Assembly (NCBI GenBank): GCA_965230525.1
Contig: OZ246008.1
Span: 1,054,001 to 1,118,000 of the forward strand
Length of the DNA: 64,000 nucleotides
From: GCA-002733465 sp965230525
GTDB taxonomy: Bacteria > Pseudomonadota > Gammaproteobacteria > Enterobacterales > Kangiellaceae
Direction: 5' to 3'
Of this stretch, positions 37,352 through 46,119 are shown piece after piece; the first letter of the stretch is position 1; each line of letters starts with the position of its first letter. Position numbers and translations under genes: made by a program. Below the pieces are notes generated by a model, which made no database searches, was not told where the DNA came from, and worked only from the letters and a program-made list of their open reading frames with translations.

Positions 37352-38662
37352 TTGAAGCGCATTTATTTAAGCATTCTGATCACCGCGCTGGCCTCTCTCT
37401 TTCTGCTTGGTAAGTTTTTAGATCAGGTGTTTGACTCGCAAAGCGAAGCGTTTGATGCACAAGAATTTCTGACCGAAAGCAAAATGCTTTACAGCATTAG
37501 CCAGCAACTCGATTCAATTACACTCGAACAACTACCCAGTGAAGTGAATAAGTGGGCCAAACTATTTGATATTAACTTAGTACTGGAACAGCAGCAAAAT
37601 CTGTCACTCTCGCCTAGTTTATTGGAAGAAGTGTACTCCGAACATGGCTTGGTGATTGATTCGGGAGACAGTGTCGAAATTACACGCGGTATGAAAAACC
37701 ATCCCAACTTACTATTGGTTTTAACCCAGAGCAATAAACAGATCAGCCCTACCGTTGCCGATCAAGAATTAGAGATAGGCTTAACCTTATTGTTTTATCT
37801 TGGATTTTGTTTAGTTCTAGCCATTTGGGCGTTTCCGCTAGTGAAACGACTCAACAAACTTGACCAGTTAGCCTCTGCTTTTGGTAGTGGTGATTTAAGC
37901 AAACGAATTGAAACCAGTCGCTTCTCTTATATTGAAACACTGGAAACAAGTTTTAACCGCATGGCTAATCAAATCGAAGAATTAATCGCGGAAAATAAGC
38001 TGCTCGCCGGGAGTATTTCTCATGATCTTCGTACGCCTCTTTCCTGTCTTCGTTTTGGTGTTGATGCTGCTTTAGAAACGGAAACCAATGATAAGAAAAA
38101 TTATTATCTAAAACGTATGGATAATGATTTGACGCGTATGGAAAATATGCTTGAGGCTTTTTTGGATTACGCTAGCTTAGAGCGAAAGCGTTTCGAGCTG
38201 GTTAAGTCTTCAGTCGAGCTTAACGAGTTAGTTAAATCAACCGTAAAGAGTTGTCAGCTGCTTGCCGAAAAACATAAAAAACAACTCAATTTTATTGATT
38301 CGCTTGATGCTTCCAGTGCTGTCTTTCAATTAGATCCCGGTTGGTTTTCTCGTGCAGTCATGAATCTTATAACCAATGCGTTATTTTATAGTGAAAGCAA
38401 GGTGTTAGTGAGTTGCTTACAAGTCAATGATAAAGTCGTTTTAATGGTCGAAGATGATGGACCAGGTATTCCAGCGGAAGATCATGAAAATGTGTTTAGG
38501 GCATTTGTAAAACTTGATAAGAGTAGAACCCAAAGCGATCATTTTGGCTTGGGTTTAGCTATCGTTGCGCGGGTTATGAGTTGGCATGATGCAAGTATAA
38601 AACTCGATCAATCTGAAGGCTTAGGTGGAGCAAGATTTAAAGTTACCCTGAATCATAAATAA
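37352..38662 (+). CDS. Sensor histidine kinase (partner of the OmpR-type regulator)
   Basis: A 436-residue inner-membrane kinase: membrane helix about 5-22, a periplasmic domain to about 140, second helix about 143-163, HAMP about 165-215, HisKA with the phospho-acceptor His in SISHDLRTPLS, and HATPase with N box (MNLITNALFY) and G boxes (EDDGPGIP, FGLGLAIV). The TTG start at 37352 has GGGAG 7 bp upstream and follows the regulator's stop by 3 bp, so the pair is translationally linked. Signal unknown; the envelope context suggests cell-envelope stress. Confidence 0.9.
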   Translation: MKRIYLSILITALASLFLLGKFLDQVFDSQSEAFDAQEFLTESKMLYSISQQLDSITLEQLPSEVNKWAKLFDINLVLEQQQNLSLSPSLLEEVYSEHGLVIDSGDSVEITRGMKNHPNLLLVLTQSNKQISPTVADQELEIGLTLLFYLGFCLVLAIWAFPLVKRLNKLDQLASAFGSGDLSKRIETSRFSYIETLETSFNRMANQIEELIAENKLLAGSISHDLRTPLSCLRFGVDAALETETNDKKNYYLKRMDNDLTRMENMLEAFLDYASLERKRFELVKSSVELNELVKSTVKSCQLLAEKHKKQLNFIDSLDASSAVFQLDPGWFSRAVMNLITNALFYSESKVLVSCLQVNDKVVLMVEDDGPGIPAEDHENVFRAFVKLDKSRTQSDHFGLGLAIVARVMSWHDASIKLDQSEGLGGARFKVTLNHK

Positions 38663-38759
38663 TGCTCCTTTCAAGGTTTCAGTCGTTTGTTCCAGTGAAA
38701 CTCAATAACAGTTAAATCCAAGAACACTTAAATTTAAGACCGTTCAAATTCAAGACCAT

Positions 38760-39659
38760 TCAAATTCTCAAGCGACTTATATGGCGGTTAATCCGCTCTC
38801 CATATAAAAACATGGCAAGTCCCAGCATGACTAGCACAGCGCCCATCAGCAATTTTTCGGTGACAGCCTCTTGATTAAAAACGGCCCCAAAGAACATCGC
38901 AATAACCGGTGTCATCAGTGTTACCAGCGCAACTGTACTGGCTGGTAACTTTTGTAAAATATAATAGTAGGCGACAAAACCGATCAAAGAGCCAAAAACA
39001 CCTAAATAGAGAATCGAGTAAATCGCCCTACTTTGCCATTGCTCAAGAGGCAGCGTACCATCAGTAATAAACCAAACTAAAATAAAACCTGGCAAGGTAA
39101 ATAGCAGCGCACCAATTGTCGTGGCAATCGGATTGATGGCTAAGGTGACACTTTTTACCAAAACTCCGCTTAAGCTAAAGAAAATGACTGCAGCTAGGAT
39201 GTAAATGACGCCGAGCCAGTTATTCTGGTTAAAAGCCAAGTTGTCTGAGCAAACTACAGCTAGTCCAATCAAGGCAATTCCCAGCGCTAATTTTCGGATC
39301 TTACTAAACGGCGGCTCGTTGAGAATAGGCCGCGCTATCAGTCCAGAAAACAACGGTGCTAGGCCGAAAATTAGCGACATTACCCCTGAGGGTAAATATT
39401 GCGCAGCCATGTATGCACATGACATTCCCCCAAAAATACCCGATGCAGAATAACCGTATAACTTGAGCGCTGTTTTATGAGTTGGTAATTCTATCCGCTT
39501 AACCACCATTAAAACACCGCCTAAAATGACGGCAATCAACATTCTTAACAAGACAGCCATTGAAGGGTGAACTGATTCACTGCTCCACACAATCCCCAAG
39601 GGGGTTGTGGACCAAATGAGTACCACCAGCAGGTAGGCGAAAATTACTTTTGCATTCAT
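38760..39659 (-). CDS. EamA/DMT-family transporter
   Basis: A 299-residue membrane protein with about ten hydrophobic helices arranged as two EamA repeats (first about 1-135, second about 145-290; LPSGVMSLIFGLAPLFSGL and LPASTVALVTLMTPVIAMF are the equivalent helix pairs). Such proteins export metabolites or amino acids through the inner membrane; the substrate is not predictable. I use the ATG at 39659 instead of the TTG six bases upstream. Convergent with the two-component operon and divergent from the epimerase gene. Confidence 0.87.
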   Translation of the reverse strand: MNAKVIFAYLLVVLIWSTTPLGIVWSSESVHPSMAVLLRMLIAVILGGVLMVVKRIELPTHKTALKLYGYSASGIFGGMSCAYMAAQYLPSGVMSLIFGLAPLFSGLIARPILNEPPFSKIRKLALGIALIGLAVVCSDNLAFNQNNWLGVIYILAAVIFFSLSGVLVKSVTLAINPIATTIGALLFTLPGFILVWFITDGTLPLEQWQSRAIYSILYLGVFGSLIGFVAYYYILQKLPASTVALVTLMTPVIAMFFGAVFNQEAVTEKLLMGAVLVMLGLAMFLYGERINRHISRLRI

Positions 39660-39979
39660 TAACAATACGAGTGAGTAAGGTATTGTTTAATCATACACAA
39701 TCCATCGGATTCGCGGTAATTTGTTTGGCTATATCGGCTTCTTGCCAAAGTGTTCATTTAATAGGCGTCATGAATTATTTTGAATAAGTAGACTGTTTTA
39801 GAATCGCGGGGTGCTCGAAACAGTGTATCCGGTTGGGCTATTTTTTCGTAAATAAAGAGTGACAAGGCGTTAATCTGCCCTATTGATCATTGCTGTTATT
39901 CAACTTTGGTATGAGCTCATGAGTGTTATTATTCTATATTTTTTGTATTGGCTGGCTAAATGGGGGTATGCTTGTTGTT

Positions 39980-40948
39980 ATGAGTAACTCGTCAAGCGAA
40001 TCGACACTGGAAAATCCAAACTACCAGAACCAAAGGGTTTTGGTTGTCGGTGGCTCCGGTTTTATTGGGCAACATTTAGTTAAACAGCTGTTAGAAATGA
40101 ATTACCGGGTAACCGTGTACACGCGTAATCTAAGTAAGACCAAATCAATATTTTTGTCGGCTTATGTAGAGCAAGAACTCACGATCACTGATGAAATACT
40201 ATCCTCTGAACATTATCAAATTATTATTAACCTTGCTGGTAAACCCTTGGACGAGTCGCGTTGGAATGACCGCGTCAAGGAGCAAATCTTGGCCAGCCGA
40301 ATTGATACCACAGAAAAGATTATCCACTATATTCGCCAGACCGAGAACAAACCCGAACTATTAATCAATGGCTCAGCGATTGGCTTCTATGGACCTCGCG
40401 GTAGTGAAAAGCTGACCGAGCAAAGCGACGGAACGACTAGTTTTTCTCATCAACTTTGTCAAAGCTGGGAAAGGCAAGCGTTACTTGCAAGCGAATCTGG
40501 AGTCAGAGTTTGTTTATTGCGAACAGGTGTTGTTTTAGGTAAAGACGGTGGTGCATTGGCTTCAATGCTGACTCCTTTTAAACTGGGTTTAGGTGGCCCG
40601 ATTGGCAATGGCCAACAGTACATGTCCTGGATACATATTGAAGATCTTGTGTCGTTAATCATTTGGCTCATGACCAACCAATCTATTGATGGCCCTGTGA
40701 ATGGGGTAGCGCCTTCGGCGGTGACTAATGAGCAATTTTCGCAAACCTTAGCGAGTATCCTCAAACGACCATGTATGCTGCGAATGCCGGGATTTATGGT
40801 AAGACTATTATTTGGCGAAATGGCAGATGAGCTATTACTAAAAGGTCAAAGAGTGGTCCCAGAAGTTGCGTTATCAAATGATTTTACCTTTCATTTTCCG
40901 GTCTTAGGTCACGCCTTAGAAAACCTATTGCTGCCGCCGCCATCTTAG
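39980..40948 (+). CDS. TIGR01777-type NAD(P)-dependent epimerase (YfcH-like)
   Basis: A protein of about 322 residues in the extended SDR family: Rossmann loop GGSGFIG near the N-terminus, then NLAGKPLDESRW, GSAIGFYGPRG and MSWIHIEDL, which are signatures of the YfcH/TIGR01777 group (cell-division-inhibitor-like epimerases, related to SulA-named proteins in some genomes). The real substrate is unknown. The start is uncertain: 39968 and 39980 are both ATG and share a GGGGG stretch at 39962-39966. Convergent with the uracil-DNA glycosylase-like gene (16 bp). Confidence 0.85.
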   Translation: MSNSSSESTLENPNYQNQRVLVVGGSGFIGQHLVKQLLEMNYRVTVYTRNLSKTKSIFLSAYVEQELTITDEILSSEHYQIIINLAGKPLDESRWNDRVKEQILASRIDTTEKIIHYIRQTENKPELLINGSAIGFYGPRGSEKLTEQSDGTTSFSHQLCQSWERQALLASESGVRVCLLRTGVVLGKDGGALASMLTPFKLGLGGPIGNGQQYMSWIHIEDLVSLIIWLMTNQSIDGPVNGVAPSAVTNEQFSQTLASILKRPCMLRMPGFMVRLLFGEMADELLLKGQRVVPEVALSNDFTFHFPVLGHALENLLLPPPS

Positions 40949-40964
40949 TCAATAGCTAACTAAT

Positions 40965-41555
40965 CTAACTTGATAAAGCCCACTTCACTTGTTCTGCAAT
41001 ATAAGAGATATGACGCTGCTCAAACCAAGGATTACGTTTGAACCAAGCAATATTTCTAGGACTCGGATGGGGCAAAATAAGTTGCTTTGAGGGCGACTGC
41101 CAGCATCGTTTGATCTGCTCGGTCAAACTCAGATTGGCATATTCCGGTTGGTGCCAGTTGGCGGCATACATACCGATAACTAATGTGAGTTTAATTTGAT
41201 TTAAATTTTGCAAGACCTTGACCCGCCATTGCTTAGCACAGGCTTTTAGTGGTGGCTTATCTCCTGAACTTGCTTTGCCGGGGTAGCAAAAACTCATCGG
41301 TAAAATAGCAATCTGTTGTTCATCATAAAACACAGACTTTTCTATATTCATCCACTTCCGTAAGCGTTGGCCACTGGCGTCATTAAACGGAACATTGGTT
41401 TGATGTACTTTTAGTCCCGGTGCTTGCCCTGCGATCAGTATTTTTGCATTAGGATGAATTTGCACCACCGGATTTGCCGAATTCTCCAGTTGCTCTTGGC
41501 AGAATTGGCACTGCAAGATCTGTTGCTTTAGTTGAGCGAATCTATCCGACATCAT
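40965..41555 (-). CDS. Uracil-DNA glycosylase-family protein
   Basis: A 196-residue protein of the uracil-DNA glycosylase superfamily. It has an N-terminal Cys pair (CQFCQ), the active-site motif GQAPG (motif A), and motif HPSPRN (motif B). It lacks the iron-sulfur cysteine set of family 4 enzymes, so it belongs to the compact branch without a cluster. It probably acts in base-excision repair, but activity on uracil is inference. Of the starts GTG 41561, ATG 41555 and ATG 41552, I prefer 41555 (AGG five bases upstream). Its 5' end abuts the predicted NtrC-like sites on the other strand. Confidence 0.8.
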   Translation of the reverse strand: MMSDRFAQLKQQILQCQFCQEQLENSANPVVQIHPNAKILIAGQAPGLKVHQTNVPFNDASGQRLRKWMNIEKSVFYDEQQIAILPMSFCYPGKASSGDKPPLKACAKQWRVKVLQNLNQIKLTLVIGMYAANWHQPEYANLSLTEQIKRCWQSPSKQLILPHPSPRNIAWFKRNPWFEQRHISYIAEQVKWALSS

Positions 41556-41556
41556 A

Positions 41557-41604
41557 TGCACCTAATTGGGCTGGACTTGGCGTGAGTTGCACTGTTTTTT
41601 GGCA
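41557..41604 (+). promoter_or_regulatory. Pair of NtrC-like half-sites 31 bp apart
   Basis: TGCACC at 41557-41562 and TGCACT at 41588-41593 both match the left half of the NtrC consensus (TGCACY-N5-GGTGCA). The right halves are degenerate (GG kept in the first, GCA in the second). Their 31-bp offset is close to three helical turns, so they would lie on the same face of the helix, and they are centred about 96 and 127 bp upstream of the predicted sigma-54 start site, as enhancers of NtrC-controlled promoters usually are. Confidence 0.5.
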
Positions 41605-41665
41605 GCATGAATGGTTTCAAAATAACGAGTGGTTGATTTTAGTTGCTTGATCACTTGTTTCTATT

Positions 41666-41681
41666 TGGCACACCACTTGCA
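41666..41681 (+). promoter_or_regulatory. Sigma-54 (-24/-12) promoter
   Basis: TGGCAC at 41666-41671 and TTGCA at 41677-41681 match the sigma-54 consensus TGGCAC-N5-TTGCA with the exact GG to GC spacing (10 nt between them) and an AT-rich downstream stretch. Start of transcription is expected about 12 bp after the GC, near 41692. It lies between two minus-strand genes and points along the plus strand, so it is not the promoter of either neighbour. Confidence 0.78.
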
Positions 41682-41691
41682 ATTAATTTTT

Positions 41692-41884
41692 AGTAGCTTG
41701 AGTTAATTGCCAAATAGGTTTCAGTCGAGTGCGAACTATGACGACAAAATTCAAAAAATGAAACCAGAAAGCAAACTAACTTAAGATCCACAGATTGTGT
41801 TCAACGTTTTCGCCTAGTCCTTGAAGTTCCTACGAGGCTGTGTGCCCCCAATTAAACACTGTCATTCGGGACTAGGCTTTTTTA
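41692..41884 (+). ncRNA. Predicted sigma-54-dependent small RNA (about 193 nt)
   Basis: A transcript from the sigma-54 promoter to the terminator would fold coherently. CUUGAGUUA at 41697-41705 pairs with UAACUUAAG at 41777-41785 (one G-U). Nested inside, GGUUUCA at 41717-41723 pairs with UGAAACC at 41759-41765 around an A-rich loop. A short linker leads to the terminator stem. No convincing open reading frame with a ribosome-binding site lies inside. Resembles in layout the NtrC-dependent NrsZ and CbrB-dependent CrcZ RNAs of Pseudomonas, but I see no sequence match. Targets unknown. Start and end are predicted. Confidence 0.65.
41812..41884 (+). terminator. Rho-independent terminator of the small RNA
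   Basis: GCCTAGTCC at 41812-41820 pairs perfectly with GGACTAGGC at 41869-41877, enclosing 48 nt, and is followed immediately by seven T residues (41878-41884 region: TTTTTTTAT). It works only on the plus strand; the minus-strand reading has no T tract after the stem, so it is not the terminator of the threonine-synthase-like gene. Confidence 0.8.
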
Positions 41885-41904
41885 TATTTTTTGGCAAAGC
41901 AAAT

Positions 41905-43161
41905 TTAGCTAAAAATTAAATGCCGCAAATCCGATAAATATTTTTCAAACGAGCCGGTGTTAAAAGCAATCACTTTGTCGTTTGGCGTAATGGCTTGGTG
42001 AGCAACGGCATGCTCGAGTGCGGCGATTGTTGCTGCGCCTTCTGGGCAAATCCATAAGCCCGTTTGTTGATAGGTTTCTTTAAAGCTTTGCTCGATTTGC
42101 TGCTCGCTAACTGCGATTGCCATGCCGCCACTTTGTTTAATTATATCAAGCACTTTGAAGTGTCCAACTCCGCCAGGCACATTGAGTCCCGTCGCGATGG
42201 TACTTCCCGCATCCACCGGTGTTGAGTCGGTTTCTCCGGATTGGAAGGCATTAACGATGGGAGGTGTATTTTGCGCCTGCACAGAAATAATTTTTGGTCG
42301 ACGATGATCAATCAGCCCAAGTGCTTGTAGTTCATCAAATGCTTTCCACATTCCCAATATTCCAGTGCCTCCACCGGTGGGATACAGAATGACATCGGGC
42401 AATGTCCAGCTATCATTCGAATCGCCCTTAGGCTCGGCTAGCTCCAGCCCTAAAGTCTTTTTCCCATCGATCCGCCAACCCGGTTCTTGGAATGTTGCCA
42501 TATTAAAAAAGCCTTGCGGTAAGTACTTCTCTTTCATCAGCATGCCGGCTTCTTTAATGGTTCCTTTTACGAGTTCTAGTTGAATATCGTCCCGCATTTT
42601 TGCTAGCGCCGCTACTCGGCCTAAAATCGGCATGGGGGTGTTATCGGGCATTATAATCACCGCGTGCATGCCAGCTCTAACAGCGTATTCTGCCATTGAG
42701 TCTCCTGCATTACCTTGGGTCGGAACTACAACTTTGGTTATGCCATAATGTTTTGCCATTGAAATGGCCATCGACATACCGCGATCTTTAAAACTGCCAG
42801 TGGGATTTGCTCCGCAACCTGGGTGTGGTTGACCTTCATCTTTAATCCAAAGTTTAAAGCCATGACGCTTTGCGATCGTCTGCTGATGATAAGGGACTTC
42901 GGGTGTGAATCCTTCGCCTAATGAAATAATAGATTGCTGATCTTGCGGATTATTTATATCTAGCCCTAACAGACCGCCAAAACGCCACATAGACTTTAAA
43001 TCGGGTCGATACCATGTTGTGTTTGGCTGGCTTGCTTTTAGCTCTTCAATATCAATTACTAACTGAAGTGGTCGACCATCTTTTGGGCATAGGTTGTGAA
43101 GTTGATCAAATGGATATTGGTCACCGCAACCGCTGCACTTCATTCCGCTCACATAGCTCAA
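41905..43161 (-). CDS. Threonine-synthase-like PLP-dependent enzyme
   Basis: A 418-residue fold-type II PLP enzyme. An N-terminal zinc-ribbon-like stretch (CSGCG ... CPKDG) is followed by the PLP-lysine motif GSFKDRGM (about residue 127), the asparagine loop TQGNAGDS and the glycine-rich phosphate loop PTGGGTG. These features fit the threonine synthase subfamily (O-phospho-homoserine to threonine), although related dehydratases share them. A TTG start at 43161 has AGGAGAG upstream with good spacing. It is not in a thrAB operon here. Downstream of its stop lies the plus-strand small-RNA locus. Confidence 0.83.
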   Translation of the reverse strand: MSYVSGMKCSGCGDQYPFDQLHNLCPKDGRPLQLVIDIEELKASQPNTTWYRPDLKSMWRFGGLLGLDINNPQDQQSIISLGEGFTPEVPYHQQTIAKRHGFKLWIKDEGQPHPGCGANPTGSFKDRGMSMAISMAKHYGITKVVVPTQGNAGDSMAEYAVRAGMHAVIIMPDNTPMPILGRVAALAKMRDDIQLELVKGTIKEAGMLMKEKYLPQGFFNMATFQEPGWRIDGKKTLGLELAEPKGDSNDSWTLPDVILYPTGGGTGILGMWKAFDELQALGLIDHRRPKIISVQAQNTPPIVNAFQSGETDSTPVDAGSTIATGLNVPGGVGHFKVLDIIKQSGGMAIAVSEQQIEQSFKETYQQTGLWICPEGAATIAALEHAVAHQAITPNDKVIAFNTGSFEKYLSDLRHLIFS

Positions 43162-43325
43162 ATCAATCTCTCCTAGCTTAGCAAAAGTAATTGGATATCT
43201 TTTATTGTTTGACTATATCAATAAACTTATTTAATTGCATTGAATAACCGATAGCGAGTACCCATCTAAACTACTCACTTATTAAAAATTTAATCATAGA
43301 ACTAAAACCAGTCGAGTCGATACTT

Positions 43326-43589
43326 TTGCAAGAACAAGCGATTACAGTTATTTATCTATTTATTCCCTGGTTAGTGTTTGGTTTGAGTGGAGTGGTATTT
43401 TTTAAACTTTTTAGTTGGGCCAAGAAAAAGAAAACATCTGCACTTATTTTTGGCGCTTTGGTGCAAATGTTTATGCCAGATCCCTATGCTGAAAGAACCA
43501 TTAAAGTTGTCACTCAAGAAGAAGTTAAAAAACACAACCAAAATGATACAGACGAAGAAGACTCTAAACTCGATCGGAATAAAGATTAG
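43326..43589 (+). CDS. Small membrane protein of unknown function
   Basis: An 87-residue protein with one clear transmembrane helix (about 8-28), a lysine cluster (AKKKKTS), a second hydrophobic stretch (ALIFGALVQMF) and an acidic/basic C-terminus (NDTDEEDSKLDRNKD). It starts with TTG, with no ATG in frame, and has no strong ribosome-binding site. Its stop overlaps the 3' end of the convergent ntrC by 4 bp. Family not recognised. Confidence 0.5.
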   Translation: MQEQAITVIYLFIPWLVFGLSGVVFFKLFSWAKKKKTSALIFGALVQMFMPDPYAERTIKVVTQEEVKKHNQNDTDEEDSKLDRNKD

Positions 43590-44974
43590 TCTTTTTGTTT
43601 GCGCGTTAAAGTATTTCTTCCCCAGCCTAGCAATGCGGCAGCTTCGGCTTTTTTACCGGCAGAAAGTTCTAGTGCGGTTTTAATCAAGAGTTGCTCAATA
43701 TCTTGTTGGATAGAGCCTAAAATTCCCGAATCGCCATCGACGAATCGATTTTTAATATAATTTGCGAGCGATTTATTCCACTGGTTCTCAGTGGTCTTTT
43801 TGCTACTGGACAATTCATGGGGTAAGTCTGCGGGTGTTATGTACTGGCTATTGGCCATAACCGACAACCAGCGGCAAGTATTTTCTAACTGACGAACATT
43901 ACCCGGCCAGTCAAATTGTTTCATTTTTTCTAGTGCTTGTTCTGAGATTTGTATTTTTGGTTCATTTAATTCTTGTGCAATTTTCGCTAAAAAGTAATCG
44001 GACAACAAACCAATATCATCCGCGCGTTCGCGCAGTGGTGGTAATTCCAATGGAATAACATTTAATCGGTGATAAAGATCTTCTCTAAACTCTCCTAACT
44101 CGACCTTCTTTAGTAAGTTTTGATGAGTAGCAGCAACAATTCTTACATCGACTGACACTGGATGGATGGAGCCGATTCTGTAAAAAGTGCCTTCTGACAG
44201 TACTCTTAGTAATCGCGTTTGAGTCTCCAAAGGCATGTCGCCAATTTCGTCTAAGAAAAGTGTTCCTTGATTGGCTTGTTCGAATCGGCCGAGAGAACGT
44301 CCAGCTGCGCCTGTAAAGGAGCCTTTTTCGTGTCCAAATAATTCTGACTCGATTAAGTCTTTTGGAATAGCCGCCATGTTTAAAGCGATAAAAGGTTTGT
44401 GTTTGCGTGGACTGTGTTGATGTAGTGCTTGTGCAACCAACTCTTTACCTGTGCCTGATTCCCCTCGGATCAATACGCTAACATGGGAGTTAGAAAGCCG
44501 ACCAATCGCACGATATAAATTTTGCATGCTAGGTGCTTCACCCACAATAGAAAAACGATTGGTAATGGTGGCTGAACCGGATTCGCTTTTTTGTTGTTTG
44601 GGAGTAAGTGCTCTTTCGATAATGTCATTGACTTCATCAAGGTCGAAGGGCTTTGGTAAGTACTCAAAAGCACCTTTAGTATAGGCGGTCACGGCGCTAT
44701 CTAAATCAGAGTGTGCAGTCATGATGATCACAGGTAATTCAGGAAAGTATTGCTGACAATGCTTCAGTAATTCTATGCCGGAAGTCCCGGGCATTCGAAC
44801 ATCAGAAATAATTAAATCGTAGTTTTCTGATTCGAGAAATTTGATCGCCGAATCAGCGTCACTGGTTTGAGTCACCTGTAATCCAAGATCAGCGAGAGCT
44901 TCGTTTAGCACCCAGCGAATGCTATCGTCATCGTCGACTAGTAAAATATGTTTAGAAGAATAATCAATATTCAT
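43586..44974 (-). CDS. glnG: Nitrogen regulator NtrC (sigma-54 activator)
   Basis: A 462-residue NtrC. Receiver about 8-120 (phospho-acceptor Asp in LIISDVRMPG), AAA+ domain about 140-375 with Walker A GESGTGKE, the sigma-54 contact loop GSFTGA and Walker B TLFLDEIGD, and a Fis-type helix-turn-helix at the C-terminus (KKAEAAALLGWGRNTLTRK). The contact loop is GSFTGA where E. coli has GAFTGA. It activates sigma-54 promoters under nitrogen limitation when phosphorylated by NtrB. It follows ntrB by 34 bp and ends a few residues earlier than the E. coli protein. Confidence 0.95.
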   Translation of the reverse strand: MNIDYSSKHILLVDDDDSIRWVLNEALADLGLQVTQTSDADSAIKFLESENYDLIISDVRMPGTSGIELLKHCQQYFPELPVIIMTAHSDLDSAVTAYTKGAFEYLPKPFDLDEVNDIIERALTPKQQKSESGSATITNRFSIVGEAPSMQNLYRAIGRLSNSHVSVLIRGESGTGKELVAQALHQHSPRKHKPFIALNMAAIPKDLIESELFGHEKGSFTGAAGRSLGRFEQANQGTLFLDEIGDMPLETQTRLLRVLSEGTFYRIGSIHPVSVDVRIVAATHQNLLKKVELGEFREDLYHRLNVIPLELPPLRERADDIGLLSDYFLAKIAQELNEPKIQISEQALEKMKQFDWPGNVRQLENTCRWLSVMANSQYITPADLPHELSSSKKTTENQWNKSLANYIKNRFVDGDSGILGSIQQDIEQLLIKTALELSAGKKAEAAALLGWGRNTLTRKQKD

Positions 44975-45008
44975 AACTTTCCCGGAATGTTTTCATAATC
45001 ACCAATAC

Positions 45009-46067
45009 TTAGACCGGCAAATAAACACTAAAACGTGTAGGTGATGAACGTCGGTCTAATTCAATGATTCCGTTATGTCTTTGTACTAAGCTCTGCGCGA
45101 TACTTAGCCCTAATCCGCTCGATTGTTTTCCGCTAATTGTCGGAAAAAATATATCGTTTCCTAATTCTTTACTGATTCCAGAACCATTGTCTTCAATATC
45201 AAATCGAATCACTTGTCGGTATTGAGATTGTCCAATAGTGTGTTGATGAACCATTCGAGTTCTAACTGTTAGCTGAGCTTCCTCTTTGTTGTGCTTATGA
45301 CTTTGGATCGCTTCAGCCGAATTTTTGATCAGGTTTAAAAAGACTTGTTGAATTTGGTTTTGCGAAATATTGATATCAGGCAGACTCGGATCATAATCGC
45401 GGGTAATTTGAATGACTCTGGAAAACTGTAGTTCGACAATTTCTATGGCTTGCTCTAAGACTAAATGCGGATTTACAACTTGAGCCGGCTCTGGCTTCGC
45501 AGGCATTAAGAGTCTATCAACTAAAGCACCTAATCTATCAGCTTCTCGAATAATGACTTGAGAATACTTATTACTAAAATCATCGGGTAGCTTTCGTTCT
45601 AATAGTTGAGCAGCCCCTTTGATTCCACCCAGAGGATTCTTAATTTCATGGGCGAGGTTTCTTATCAAGTGTTCGCTTACTCGGCTTTGCTGTTGGATCT
45701 GCATATCTTTTCTTATATTTTGCAGATGGGCATTAGTTTGCAATTCCAACAATAGATCATCGTCAGACAGTATTGAACAGGGTGTCACCATCAAATTGGT
45801 ACGAACTACTCCAGTCCCCACTCTTAACTCCACATCTTCGATAAAGCCGGATTTTTCTTGTTCGCGAAATACGTTTAATGCTGATGGTGTTAAGTCGCCA
45901 GAGACTAACTCATAGAATGTTTCATTTTCTATTTGGCGGTTGGAAAAGCCTAACAATTGTTCTGCAGCAGGATTCAACTGGCAGATCTTATCGGTATCAT
46001 CAATCAGTACCAAGGCGGTACTGAGGATCGATATGTCTAATTTAGGATGCGCTTGTTTTTGAGACAA
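45009..46067 (-). CDS. glnL: Nitrogen sensor kinase NtrB
   Basis: A 352-residue cytoplasmic kinase with an N-terminal PAS domain (about 10-110), HisKA with the NtrB-type motif AHEIKNPLGGIKGAAQLL (His about 140) and a HATPase domain with N box (LNLIKNSAEAI) and G boxes (IEDNGSGI, SSGLGLSIA). It phosphorylates or dephosphorylates NtrC under PII control. A TTG start at 46067 is used. No glnA lies upstream in this window, unlike the enterobacterial glnALG operon; ntrBC here is preceded by a 470-bp gap holding a full NtrC site. Confidence 0.93.
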   Translation of the reverse strand: MSQKQAHPKLDISILSTALVLIDDTDKICQLNPAAEQLLGFSNRQIENETFYELVSGDLTPSALNVFREQEKSGFIEDVELRVGTGVVRTNLMVTPCSILSDDDLLLELQTNAHLQNIRKDMQIQQQSRVSEHLIRNLAHEIKNPLGGIKGAAQLLERKLPDDFSNKYSQVIIREADRLGALVDRLLMPAKPEPAQVVNPHLVLEQAIEIVELQFSRVIQITRDYDPSLPDINISQNQIQQVFLNLIKNSAEAIQSHKHNKEEAQLTVRTRMVHQHTIGQSQYRQVIRFDIEDNGSGISKELGNDIFFPTISGKQSSGLGLSIAQSLVQRHNGIIELDRRSSPTRFSVYLPV

Positions 46068-46119
46068 AATAACAGCTCGTAACGGATATTACTATATTCT
46101 ACTCAACTTTTTGGTGCGT

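Noticed and set aside
38700..38775. Direct repeat of CAAGACC-TTCAAATT after the OmpR-type kinase
   Set aside because: Only two imperfect short copies; too weak to interpret as a regulatory or mobile element.
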